DNA of 64,000 bases, taken from positions 558,001-622,000 of the forward strand of contig NZ_JBEPTK010000002.1 in the NCBI RefSeq assembly GCF_040549485.1, in the 5' to 3' direction. Shown here piece by piece: positions 7,776-16,122 of the stretch. Each line of letters begins with the position of its first letter. Position 1 is the stretch's first letter. The position numbers and the translations under genes are program-made. This stretch comes from Constrictibacter sp. MBR-5. GTDB lineage: Bacteria; Pseudomonadota; Alphaproteobacteria; JAJUGE01. The notes below the pieces were generated by a model. The model searched no databases. It saw only the letters and a program-made list of their open reading frames with translations, and was not told where the DNA came from.

Positions 7776-9404
7776 ATGAAAGCCGTAGAAGCCGTCTGTG
7801 AGATCCTGAAACGCGAGGGGATAGAGGTCATCATCGGCTACCCGGTGAACCATGTGCTGGAATATGCGGCGCGGGCCGACATCCGGCCGGTGATCGTGCG
7901 TCAGGAGCGCGTCGGGCTGCACATGGCCGACGCCATGTCGCGCCTCAGCAGCGGAAAGACCATCGGCGTCTTCGCCATGCAGCACGGGCCCGGTTCGGAA
8001 AACGCCTATGGCGGCGTCGCCCAGGCCTATGGCGAGTCGGTACCGCTTCTGGTGCTGCCGATGGGCTATGCCCGCCGCATCGCCCACATCGACCCGAACT
8101 ACAATTCGACCATCAGCATGAAGTCGATCACCAAGTCGACCGAGCCGGTGGTCTTCCCGCAGGAGATCCCCAACATCTTCCGGCGGGCCTTCTCCAAGCT
8201 GCGCAACGGACGCGGCGGCCCGGTCCTGGTCGAGATTCCCTCCGACGTCATGAACGAAGAGATCGGCGAGATCGACTACGCGCCGGTGATCTCCACCCGC
8301 TATGGTCCGGACCCGGCAGAACTCCGCCGCGCCACCGAAATGCTGGTGAACGCCAAAAATCCGGTTCTCTATGTCGGCCAGGGGGTGCATTACGCCAAGG
8401 CTTGGCCGCAGCTGAAGCAACTCGCCGAGTTGCTCGCCATTCCCGTCTGCACCAGTCTCGAGGGCAAGAGTGCCTTCCCCGAGAACCATCCGCTGGCACT
8501 GGGTTCGGGCGGGCGCGCGATGCCGAAGCCGGTGCACCAGTTCCTGCAGGATGCCGACGTCATCTTCGGCATCGGCTGCAGTTTCACTGAGACGAACTTC
8601 GGCGTGTCGATGCCGAAGGGCAAGACCATCATCCACTCCACCCTCGACCCCGACCATTTGAACAAGGATGTGCGCTGCACGATCGGCCTCGTCGGCGATG
8701 CCGGCCTGACGCTCGACGCCATGCTCGCGGAGGCCGGCAAGACCGTGACGAGCCCGCGGGACGCGGCGCCCGTCGGCAAGCGGATCGCGGCGATGCGCGA
8801 GGAATGGCTGGCACAGTGGATGCCGAAGCTGACCTCCGACGACAACCCGCTCTCGCCCTACCGGGTCATCTGGGACCTGATGCACACGGTGGACGTGGCG
8901 AACACGATCATCACCCACGACGCCGGCAGCCCGCGCGACCAGATCTCGCCGTTCTGGACGTGTACGGAGCCGCTCACCTACATCGGCTGGGGCAAGACGA
9001 CCCAACTCGGCTACGGCCTCGGCCTCGCGATGGGGGCGAAGCTCGCGTGTCCGGACAAGCTTTGCATCAACGTCTGGGGCGACGCGGCGATCGGCTTCAC
9101 AGGGATGGATTTCGAGACCGCAGTTCGCGAGAACATCCCGATCCTCTCCATCCTCTTCAATAATTTCTCAATGGCCATCGAACTCGCGGTCATGCCGGAG
9201 TCGACGAAGAAATATCGTTCGACCGACATCTCCGGAGACTATGCGGCCATGGCCAGGGCGTTCGGCGGCTACGGCGAGCGCATCACCGAGCCGTCGGAGA
9301 TCATCCCGGCGATCAAGCGCGGGATCGAGCAGACCAAGCAGGGCAAGCCGGCACTGCTCGAGTTCATCACGTGTAAGGAGACGAGCATCTCCACGTTCAA
9401 GTAA
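7776..9404 (+). CDS. ThDP-dependent enzyme of the acetolactate synthase-like superfamily
   Basis: A 542-residue enzyme with the three-domain layout of acetolactate synthase relatives: PYR domain (residues 1-165), central domain (about 190-320) and PP domain (about 365-530). The catalytic Glu that activates ThDP is in the VRQERVGLHMA segment. The ThDP/Mg motif runs from WGDAAIGFTGMDFE to ILFNN. Substrate-specific residues do not identify the reaction; possible activities include 2-oxo-acid decarboxylation or carboligation. A GGAGG ribosome site precedes the ATG. A strong perfect hairpin follows the stop. It is divergent from a class V aminotransferase. Confidence 0.9.
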   Translation: MKAVEAVCEILKREGIEVIIGYPVNHVLEYAARADIRPVIVRQERVGLHMADAMSRLSSGKTIGVFAMQHGPGSENAYGGVAQAYGESVPLLVLPMGYARRIAHIDPNYNSTISMKSITKSTEPVVFPQEIPNIFRRAFSKLRNGRGGPVLVEIPSDVMNEEIGEIDYAPVISTRYGPDPAELRRATEMLVNAKNPVLYVGQGVHYAKAWPQLKQLAELLAIPVCTSLEGKSAFPENHPLALGSGGRAMPKPVHQFLQDADVIFGIGCSFTETNFGVSMPKGKTIIHSTLDPDHLNKDVRCTIGLVGDAGLTLDAMLAEAGKTVTSPRDAAPVGKRIAAMREEWLAQWMPKLTSDDNPLSPYRVIWDLMHTVDVANTIITHDAGSPRDQISPFWTCTEPLTYIGWGKTTQLGYGLGLAMGAKLACPDKLCINVWGDAAIGFTGMDFETAVRENIPILSILFNNFSMAIELAVMPESTKKYRSTDISGDYAAMARAFGGYGERITEPSEIIPAIKRGIEQTKQGKPALLEFITCKETSISTFK

Positions 9405-9410
9405 GTATCG

Positions 9411-9442
9411 CACTATCCCCGGTCGCCGGACCGGGGATAGTG
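9411..9442 (+). terminator. Perfect 14-bp hairpin downstream of the ThDP gene
   Basis: CACTATCCCCGGTC (9411-9424) pairs perfectly with its reverse complement at 9429-9442 across a GCCG loop, starting seven bases after the stop codon at 9404. There is no U-tract, so it may act as a factor-dependent terminator or an mRNA-stabilising 3' end rather than a classical intrinsic terminator. Confidence 0.7.
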
Positions 9443-9567
9443 GCTCCCTGGCGCAGCGGGTAGCGATGGTCCGCGCCTAGACCGTCTGGCCGCAACGTGG
9501 ACCGTCTGGTCCATGCCACGACACCGGCTGTGCCGGTCTGAGCGATCCGTGTTCGGGGCGGGGGAAG

Positions 9568-10944
9568 ATGGCTGGGAGCCGGGAGGGGACGAGGTGCGGC
9601 CGCGTGGCGATAGAGCGCCGCCGGTCGAAGACGCCGCTGTCGGTATGGCTGGCCGCCGCGACGGCCGGCTGTCTGGCCGGCGGCGCCGGTTGGATTTCTG
9701 GCGCTGGAGGCATGGGCGCGGCCGTACTGGCCGTTATCGGCGCCATGGCGACGCTCGCCGGATCCGTCCTCGCCACCCGGGGGACGAACGGCGGTAGGTC
9801 GCCGGCTCTCACGCGCATGATGGGCCCGAACCAAGTGCGTGCATTGCTGGATCAGGCGCCCTTGCGCATCGTCTTGAAAGATACTGCGGGGCGCTACGTC
9901 TTCCTCAACCGCAGTGCTGAGGCCTGGTTCGGCATCGGCACCGACACCGCGCTCGGCAAGCACCCCTCAGAGGTGTTCCCCCGCGAGTTGGCGAAGCTCT
10001 ACGATGCCGCGGACCGTCTGGTGCTGGAGACCGATCAGCCTCAGCAGACGCAGATCGCCCATCCGCGCGGTGACCGGGTCTTTCACTCCAGCGTCATGAA
10101 GTACCCTATCCACGCGGACGACGGCGCGATTGTCGGCATCGGCGCCATCGGCACCGACGTGACCGGGCGCTTCGACGCAGAACGCGCACTGTTGGATGCG
10201 AAAGAGGCGGCCGAGCGCGCGAATCACCTCAAGAGTGCGTTCCTCGCCGCGATGAGCCACGAACTCAGGACGCCGCTGAACGCGATCATAGGCTTCTCCG
10301 ACCTGATCGACATGGAACTGTACGGGCCCGTCGGCGACCCGCGTTATCGCGAGTACGTCCGCGACGTGGGGGCAAGCGGCCGTCACCTGCTGGGCATCGT
10401 GAACGACATCCTGGATCTCGCACGGATCGAGGCCGGGCGTGAAGCTCTCAACGAAGAGACGATCGATCTCGAAGAGGTGATCGACAACGTCATGCGGACC
10501 ATGCAGGTGCATGCCGACCGCGGTGGCGTCGATCTTCGCCTGAGAGTCGTGCGGGCGCTTCCGCATCTCTATTGCGATGCGCGCCGCGTGCGCCAGATCC
10601 TGTTCAATCTCGTTTCCAATGCGGTCAAGTTCACCCCTTCGGGCGGTCTGGTGACCGTCGCCGCACGCGTGGTCGGGGACCTGGAAATCGAAGTACGCGA
10701 TACCGGTGTCGGCATTCCGGCCCATGAGATCCCCGCGCTGTTCGAGCCGTTCAACCGCGTGATCAACCATCTGACGCGCGGCGCCGAAGGTGCTGGCCTC
10801 GGGTTGGCGCTGACCCAGCGCTTCGTTCAGATGCACGGCGGTTCCATCTCCGTCTCGAGTGCCCCTGGGACCGGGACGGTGGTGACGGTCCGCCTGCCTG
10901 CCGCGCGGCTCGTCGAGCATGCGGATGCAGGCATGCCGGGCTGA
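9568..10944 (+). CDS. Membrane-anchored PAS sensor histidine kinase
   Basis: A 458-residue sensor kinase. Two closely spaced hydrophobic segments (about residues 24-70) should anchor it in the inner membrane with almost no periplasmic loop. A PAS domain (about 90-190, GRYVFLNRSAEAWFG) follows, then the dimerisation/phosphoacceptor domain with His231 in AAMSHELRTPLN. The ATPase domain has its N box (ILFNLVSNAVKFTP), G1 (VRDTGVGI) and G2 (GAGLGLALT). No response regulator lies alongside, so it is an orphan kinase. The lack of a sizeable external domain and the PAS domain point to a cytoplasmic or membrane-state signal, which is an inference. Confidence 0.93.
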   Translation: MAGSREGTRCGRVAIERRRSKTPLSVWLAAATAGCLAGGAGWISGAGGMGAAVLAVIGAMATLAGSVLATRGTNGGRSPALTRMMGPNQVRALLDQAPLRIVLKDTAGRYVFLNRSAEAWFGIGTDTALGKHPSEVFPRELAKLYDAADRLVLETDQPQQTQIAHPRGDRVFHSSVMKYPIHADDGAIVGIGAIGTDVTGRFDAERALLDAKEAAERANHLKSAFLAAMSHELRTPLNAIIGFSDLIDMELYGPVGDPRYREYVRDVGASGRHLLGIVNDILDLARIEAGREALNEETIDLEEVIDNVMRTMQVHADRGGVDLRLRVVRALPHLYCDARRVRQILFNLVSNAVKFTPSGGLVTVAARVVGDLEIEVRDTGVGIPAHEIPALFEPFNRVINHLTRGAEGAGLGLALTQRFVQMHGGSISVSSAPGTGTVVTVRLPAARLVEHADAGMPG

Positions 10945-11053
10945 CTTGGAGCCTGATCCGGGTCTGCGGTGGAGCGGCGGACGGTTGGAGAGGTGGGGCT
11001 GCCGCGTTAATGTCTGCGGCGACCGCAAGCAGCGCGATACGGAGGAACGGCAA

Positions 11054-11749
11054 ATGGCGACGACCACGATCAAGGCCGCCGACGGCGGCAGCTTCTCGGC
11101 CTATGTGGCCATGCCCAAGGCCGGCAAGGGGCCCGGCGTTCTCTGCATCCAGGAGATATTCGGGGTCAACAAGTCGATGCGCGACATCGCCGACATGTGG
11201 GCGTCCGAAGGCTATATCGCCGTCGCGCCGGACCTGTTCTGGCGGCAAGAGCCCGGCGTCGACATCACCGACCAGACCGAGGCGGAATGGAATAAGGCGT
11301 TCGCGCTCTATAAGGGCTTCGACGTCGAGAAGGGGATAGACGACCTGAAGGCGACGCTCGCCGCGATGCGGGCGATGCCGGAATGCACCGGCAAGGTCGG
11401 GACGGTCGGCTTCTGCCTGGGCGGCTTTCTCGCCTACATGATGGCGTGCCGTTCGGATGCCGATGCGAACGTCGGCTATTACGGCGTCGGCATCCAGGAC
11501 AAGCTGGGCGAGGCCCATGCGATATCGAAGCCGCTGATGCTGCATATCGCCGAAGCCGACAAATTCGTTCCACCGGAGGCTCAGGCGAAGATCGTCGACG
11601 GCCTGTCGGGCAACCCGCTCGTGACGATCCACACCTATCCCGGAATGGATCACGCCTTCGCCCGCATCGGGGGGCAGCCTTACGACAAGGACGCGGCCGA
11701 CGCCGCGAACGGCCGGACGGCCGAGTTGTTCAAGTCGGCGCTGCGCTGA
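11054..11749 (+). CDS. Dienelactone hydrolase family protein
   Basis: A 231-residue alpha/beta hydrolase of the dienelactone hydrolase (carboxymethylenebutenolidase) family. The nucleophile is the Cys in GTVGFCLGGFLAY; the acid is in AEADKFVPPE and the His in GMDHAFAR. The oxyanion-side QEIFGVN motif near residue 33 is also conserved. The family hydrolyses dienelactone in chlorocatechol breakdown, but many chromosomal copies have unknown substrates. There is no signal peptide. The ATG at 11054 has GGAGGAA upstream; earlier in-frame sequence is not protein-like. A quinone reductase follows on the same strand. Confidence 0.92.
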   Translation: MATTTIKAADGGSFSAYVAMPKAGKGPGVLCIQEIFGVNKSMRDIADMWASEGYIAVAPDLFWRQEPGVDITDQTEAEWNKAFALYKGFDVEKGIDDLKATLAAMRAMPECTGKVGTVGFCLGGFLAYMMACRSDADANVGYYGVGIQDKLGEAHAISKPLMLHIAEADKFVPPEAQAKIVDGLSGNPLVTIHTYPGMDHAFARIGGQPYDKDAADAANGRTAELFKSALR

Positions 11750-11757
11750 ACCAACCT

Positions 11758-11783
11758 GCCGGCCGCGGTTGTCCGTGGCCGGT
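11758..11783 (+). terminator. Possible hairpin after the dienelactone hydrolase gene
   Basis: CCGGCC near 11759 can pair with GGCCGG near 11777, with a further CG/CG step inside, forming an imperfect hairpin nine bases after the stop. The short pyrimidine-rich run TATCTTC follows. It is a weak candidate terminator only. Confidence 0.35.
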
Positions 11784-11831
11784 ATCTTCACACGATGGCC
11801 GGCCCGTGACCGGCCCTGCATCGGGGGACAT

Positions 11832-12803
11832 ATGGTCAAGGCGATCCGCATCCATGAAGCCGGCGGTCCCGACGTGCTGCGCTGGGAGGACGTCGATGTC
11901 GGGGCGCCCGGTCCGGGCGAAGTTCGCGTCCGCCAGACCGCAGTGGCAGTCAACTACATCGACACCTATCAGCGCAGCGGCCTCTACCCGATGAAGCTGC
12001 CCGGCGTGATCGGCAACGAGGCGGCCGGCGTCGTCGAAGCCGTGGGCGAGGGGGTGACGAGCCTGAAGGAAGGCGACCGCATCGCCTATCCCGGGCTGCT
12101 GGGCGCCTATGCCGAGGCGCGGCTGCTGCCCGCGGACAAGATCGTCAGGATCCCGGAGGGCATCGAGGATCGCCAGGCGGCTGCCATGATGATCAAGGGG
12201 ATGACCGCGGAGTATCTCCTGTTCCGGACCTACGCGGTCCAGAAGGGCGACACGATCCTGATTCACGCGGCGGCGGGCGGCGTCGGCCTCATCGCCTGCC
12301 AGTGGGCGAAGCACATCGGTGCGACGGTCATCGGAACGGTCAGCACCGACGAGAAGGCGGCGCTGGCGAAGGCGCACGGCTGCGACCACACGATCATCTA
12401 CACCCGGGAGAGCTTCGTCGATCGCGTGAAGGAAATCACCGGCGGCAAGATGCTGCCAGTGGTTTACGATTCGGTGGGGGCGACGACCTTCATGGACAGC
12501 CTCAAGTGCCTGAAGCCGCGCGGGCTGATGGTCAGCTTCGGCCAGTCGTCGGGCAAGATCCCGCCCATCGACGTCGGCGTGCTCGCGGCGCATGGGTCGC
12601 TCTATCTCACACGGCCGACTTTGGGCAGCTACACGCTCAATCGCGAGGAATTGGAGGAAGTCGCCGGTCATGTGTTCGGTGCGGTGCGCCAGGGGATCGT
12701 GAAGGTCGAGATCAATCACACCTATGCGCTCCAGGACGCGGCACAGGCACATCGTGACCTTGAAGGGCGGAAGACGACGGGATCGAGCGTCCTGATCGTG
12801 TGA
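11832..12803 (+). CDS. NADPH:quinone oxidoreductase (zeta-crystallin type)
   Basis: A 323-residue zinc-free medium-chain reductase. The N-terminal GroES-like domain (MVKAIRIHEAGGPDVLRWED, then YQRSGLYP and GVIGNEAAGVVEAVG) precedes a Rossmann domain with the NADPH-binding AAAGGVGLIACQWAKHIGA. No zinc-binding Cys set is present, as expected for quinone oxidoreductases, which reduce quinones or enones with NADPH. The ATG at 11832 has GGGGGA just upstream. It sits between a dienelactone hydrolase and a ThDP enzyme. It is also distantly related to the two quinone reductases near 26-28 kb. Confidence 0.93.
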   Translation: MVKAIRIHEAGGPDVLRWEDVDVGAPGPGEVRVRQTAVAVNYIDTYQRSGLYPMKLPGVIGNEAAGVVEAVGEGVTSLKEGDRIAYPGLLGAYAEARLLPADKIVRIPEGIEDRQAAAMMIKGMTAEYLLFRTYAVQKGDTILIHAAAGGVGLIACQWAKHIGATVIGTVSTDEKAALAKAHGCDHTIIYTRESFVDRVKEITGGKMLPVVYDSVGATTFMDSLKCLKPRGLMVSFGQSSGKIPPIDVGVLAAHGSLYLTRPTLGSYTLNREELEEVAGHVFGAVRQGIVKVEINHTYALQDAAQAHRDLEGRKTTGSSVLIV

Positions 12804-12938
12804 TCTCGCCCTGGGCGAGGCTGGCTGGGCCGGACGGCCGTTGCGTGCCAACGGTTGTCCGGTCAATGATGCCGGCCAGGATCTGCCGCCGCCGACTGCT
12901 GGCGGGGCCGCCGGACCATCCAAGGGAGCGAACCCAAA

Positions 12939-14600
12939 ATGGCTGACACGTATACGGTCGCCGATCTCGTCGCCGAGTTTCTTCAGGGCTGCGGCGTCCA
13001 GACCGCATTCGGCATCGTCTCGATCCACAACATGCCGATGCTCGACGCGATCGGCCGTCGCAACGCGATCCGCTTCGTCCCGAGCCGCGGCGAGGCCGGC
13101 GGCGGCAGCATGGCCGACGCCTATGCGCGGGTGGTCGGCGGACTGGGCGTGATGTTCACGAGCACGGGTCCGGGTGCCGCGAACGCGGTCGGCGCTATCG
13201 TGGAGGCACGCTTCGCCGGAAGTTCCCTGCTGCACATCACGGGGCAGACGTCGACCCTGCACGTGGACAAGGGCCGCGGCGCGGTGCACGACGTGCCCGA
13301 CCAGCTCGGGATGCTGAAGTCGATCTCGAAGAGTGCCTATCGCGTCACCTCCGCCGAGACGGCGTTCGGTACGCTGATGCGCGCCGCGGCGGAAGCGCTG
13401 ACCCCGCCGACCGGGCCCGTCAGCGTCGAGATCCCGATCGACCTGCAGCGCGCGCCGGTCGAGCGCCCGGCGGCGATGGACAATTTCAAACTGCCGGTAC
13501 CGGCGCCACAGCCGGCCGATCCGGCGATGCTCGACGCGTTGGCCGACATGGTCGCGGCCGGCAAGCGGCCGGCACTGTGGCTGGGCAACGGCGCGAAGAA
13601 CGCCGGCGCTGCGACCAAGCGCCTGCTGAACATGGGCTTCGCGCTGTTTACGAGCGTCAACGGCCGCGGCGTCGTGCCGGAGGATCATCCTCAGGTGCTT
13701 GGCGCCTTCAACAATTCCGGCGCCGTCGAGAAGTTCTATGCGACGGTCGACGCCTTCGTCATTGCGGGTTCGCGGGTGCGTGGGCACGAGACGCGCGACC
13801 TGTCGATGAAGCTGCCCCCGAAGCGCGCGCAGATTGACGTCGACCCGGCCGCCAACGGCCGAACCTATTCCAGCGATCTGTTCATCTGCGCCGACTCCGC
13901 CCTGGCGCTGGGCGGGCTGGCCGATCGTCTCGAAAATCGGGGCTACAAGGCCGATCCCGGCTATGTCGAAGAGGTCAAGGAACTCCGGAAGAGCGAGCAC
14001 GCCGCGCTGAAGTCCTTCCTCGGCCCTTACGGCACGTTCCCCGAGCAGCTTCGCGCTGCTCTGCCGCCGGATACGGTGTGGGTCCGCGACATTACCCTGA
14101 ACAACACGACGTGGGGCAACAGGCTCTTCCCGCTGAACGACCCCAAGGACAGCGTCTATGCCGTGGGTGCGGCCATCGGAATGGGGCTGTCGCACGGTAT
14201 CGGGGCGGCGATCGCCGCACCCGGCCGCAAGACTGTGGCGATGTGCGGTGACGGCGGCTTTTTCCTGAATATCGCCGAGATCCTCACGGCGACCCAGGAG
14301 AAGGCAGACGTCATGTTCCTGGTCATGAACGACAAGGGCTATGGCGTCATCAAGCACATCCAGGACGCCCTCCAGGGCGGCCGCAACTACTATGCCGACT
14401 TCAAGAATCCCGAACTGTCGGATGTCGCGAAGCTCGCTGGCATGACCTATGCCAAGGTCAGCCGCGCGGACGAACTGGGCGATGTGGTCGCGAAGACGAT
14501 CAAGACGCCGGGGCCGTCGCTCGTCGAGGTGGACATGGCCGCCATCGGGCCGTTCCCATCCTACTTCGCCGAGCAGGTGAAGCTCGGCCGCAAGCACTGA
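12939..14600 (+). CDS. ThDP-dependent enzyme, acetolactate synthase/benzoylformate decarboxylase-like
   Basis: A 553-residue enzyme of the same superfamily as the gene at 7776 but clearly a different branch. The ThDP-activating Glu lies in VPSRGEAGGGSMADAYAR. The ThDP/Mg motif runs from MCGDGGFFLNIAEI to FLVMND. The central domain begins near residue 190. The reaction cannot be fixed: decarboxylation of an aryl or branched 2-oxo acid or a carboligation are possible. It follows the quinone reductase after about 135 bases. No small regulatory subunit lies next to it, which argues against biosynthetic acetolactate synthase. Confidence 0.9.
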   Translation: MADTYTVADLVAEFLQGCGVQTAFGIVSIHNMPMLDAIGRRNAIRFVPSRGEAGGGSMADAYARVVGGLGVMFTSTGPGAANAVGAIVEARFAGSSLLHITGQTSTLHVDKGRGAVHDVPDQLGMLKSISKSAYRVTSAETAFGTLMRAAAEALTPPTGPVSVEIPIDLQRAPVERPAAMDNFKLPVPAPQPADPAMLDALADMVAAGKRPALWLGNGAKNAGAATKRLLNMGFALFTSVNGRGVVPEDHPQVLGAFNNSGAVEKFYATVDAFVIAGSRVRGHETRDLSMKLPPKRAQIDVDPAANGRTYSSDLFICADSALALGGLADRLENRGYKADPGYVEEVKELRKSEHAALKSFLGPYGTFPEQLRAALPPDTVWVRDITLNNTTWGNRLFPLNDPKDSVYAVGAAIGMGLSHGIGAAIAAPGRKTVAMCGDGGFFLNIAEILTATQEKADVMFLVMNDKGYGVIKHIQDALQGGRNYYADFKNPELSDVAKLAGMTYAKVSRADELGDVVAKTIKTPGPSLVEVDMAAIGPFPSYFAEQVKLGRKH

Positions 14601-14631
14601 CGGTCATCGGTCCGCGCTCCGGCGTCGGGCG

Positions 14632-15993
14632 TCAGCCGAAATAGACGCGCGGAGCCGCCGTGGCGGCGTCCAGCATCGGGGGAGGGAGGCCGACAGCATC
14701 GGTGAGGTCGGCCCGCTCCAAGTTGGCGCCGTCCATCTGCGCCCCGATCAGCACGGCGCCGCGCAGATTGGCGCCGCGCAGATTGGCGCCGCGCAAGTCG
14801 GCGCGCTCCAGCACGGCGCCCGAGAAGTTCGCCGATTGAAGATCCGCTCCCTGGAGGTCCGCCCCGACCAGCACCGCGTCGGCGAGGCAGGCCGGCCACG
14901 TGACGGCATGGGAACTGGCAATGCGCATCGGGCCGAGCTTGGCCCGTCGCAGGATGGCACCGGTCAGGTTGGCGCCGCGCAGGCGGGCGCCGCGCATGTC
15001 GGCGTCGGCGAGATGGGTGCGGTACAGCAGGGCTCCGCCGAGATCCGCCATCGTCAGGCGCGTCGACGCCAGTCGCGCTTCGGTCAGCGTCGCACGCTCG
15101 AGCCGCGCCGCGGAGAGGTCGGTGCCGGACAGGTCGGCGCGCGTCATGTCCACGGCGGTGAGGTCGGCCTGTTCGCCCTCGCGCCCCAGGCTCTGTACCC
15201 AGAGCAGGTGATCCTCGATGATGACCTGAATGGATTTCGCCAACGTCTTGAGCTGCTTGGGGAAGAGCGCCCCGGAGAGGGCCGTCTTCGACAGGTCGGC
15301 GTCGGCGAAGTGCGCTGCCGTCAGGTCGGCGTTGGACATGTCGGCACCGGCGAGCGACGCCCCTGATAGCACGGCGCCGTTGAGCAGGCAGTTCGCGAGC
15401 ACCGCTCCCGTCAGATCGGCGCCGATGAAGCTCGCACCGCGCAGGTCCGAATCGCTGAAGTCGGTCTGTGCCAAGCGGGCATTGCGGAAATTCGCCTGCT
15501 GGAGGTCGGTACGTCGGCTGCCCGAGCGATTCAGCTTCGATTCGGACAGGTTGGCGTTGGTGAGGATCGTGTCCTCGATCACCGTGCCAGTGTGGTTCGG
15601 CCGGTAGTCGGAGATTCCAGTATCGCGATCCCAGCCCATCAGCACTGCGTCTCGGATGTCCGCACCGGTCAGGTTGGCGGAATCGAGATTCGTCCGGCGC
15701 AGGGAAACGCCCCGCATGTCTGCGCGGTTCAGGTCAGCCTTGCGTAAGTCGGCGCCAAACAGGTCGGCGCCGAAGAGGTTCGCGCGGGCAAGGATGGTGC
15801 CACTCATCTGGGCGTAATGCAGCTTCGTGCCGACCATCTCCGCGGTCGTCAGGTTGGAGTTGCGGAATCTGAGGTTGGACGCGTCGCGCCCGTTGAGAAT
15901 CAGCCGACGACCACCCGGTACGCCCCGGAGGAACTTGTCGTGCGACGCCATCGCCAGATCGAGCGTCGCTTGGTCGAGCGGCGTGCCGGTCAA
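14632..15993 (-). CDS. Large pentapeptide-repeat protein
   Basis: A 453-residue protein built almost wholly of A(D/N)LXX pentapeptides, expected to form right-handed quadrilateral beta-helices. Repeats fall in three blocks (about residues 40-110, 130-235 and 265-440). They are separated by non-repeat inserts, one of which (GALFPKQLKTLAKSIQVIIE) may be a helical hinge. There is no signal peptide or membrane anchor. Some family members bind DNA gyrase, but most have unknown roles and nothing here points to gyrase. It is divergent from the ABC exporter, with which it may share a control region. Confidence 0.9.
   Translation of the reverse strand: MTGTPLDQATLDLAMASHDKFLRGVPGGRRLILNGRDASNLRFRNSNLTTAEMVGTKLHYAQMSGTILARANLFGADLFGADLRKADLNRADMRGVSLRRTNLDSANLTGADIRDAVLMGWDRDTGISDYRPNHTGTVIEDTILTNANLSESKLNRSGSRRTDLQQANFRNARLAQTDFSDSDLRGASFIGADLTGAVLANCLLNGAVLSGASLAGADMSNADLTAAHFADADLSKTALSGALFPKQLKTLAKSIQVIIEDHLLWVQSLGREGEQADLTAVDMTRADLSGTDLSAARLERATLTEARLASTRLTMADLGGALLYRTHLADADMRGARLRGANLTGAILRRAKLGPMRIASSHAVTWPACLADAVLVGADLQGADLQSANFSGAVLERADLRGANLRGANLRGAVLIGAQMDGANLERADLTDAVGLPPPMLDAATAAPRVYFG
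14756..14800. repeat. 15-bp tandem DNA repeat inside the pentapeptide gene
   Basis: Two identical copies of GCGCCGCGCAGATTG (14756-14770, 14771-14785) and a third diverged copy to 14800 encode successive RGANL pentapeptides. Identity at the DNA level suggests recent repeat expansion. Confidence 0.8.
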
Positions 15994-16122
15994 TGTTGTG
16001 TCTCCGGTTTCGAGCCATGCGAATGTCGCGGCGAAACGTTAATTGTCGCCAAATGCCGCCAATCAATCCGCGCCGGATTGCCGCGGATACGTTGTCCCGG
16101 CGTTCCACGATTGGTAAGACCA

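Noticed and set aside
9440-9480. tRNA D-arm-like string after the ThDP gene hairpin
   Set aside because: No anticodon stem, T arm or acceptor pairing can be formed around it.
11730-14597. A 955-codon open frame on the minus strand
   Set aside because: It is antisense to a well-supported quinone reductase and a ThDP enzyme. Its Arg/Ala/His-rich sequence has no domain pattern; long antisense frames are common at this GC content.
14632-15993. Repetitive DNA suggestive of a CRISPR array
   Set aside because: The repeats are coding pentapeptides with no regular spacers. No cas genes or true arrays occur anywhere in the window.
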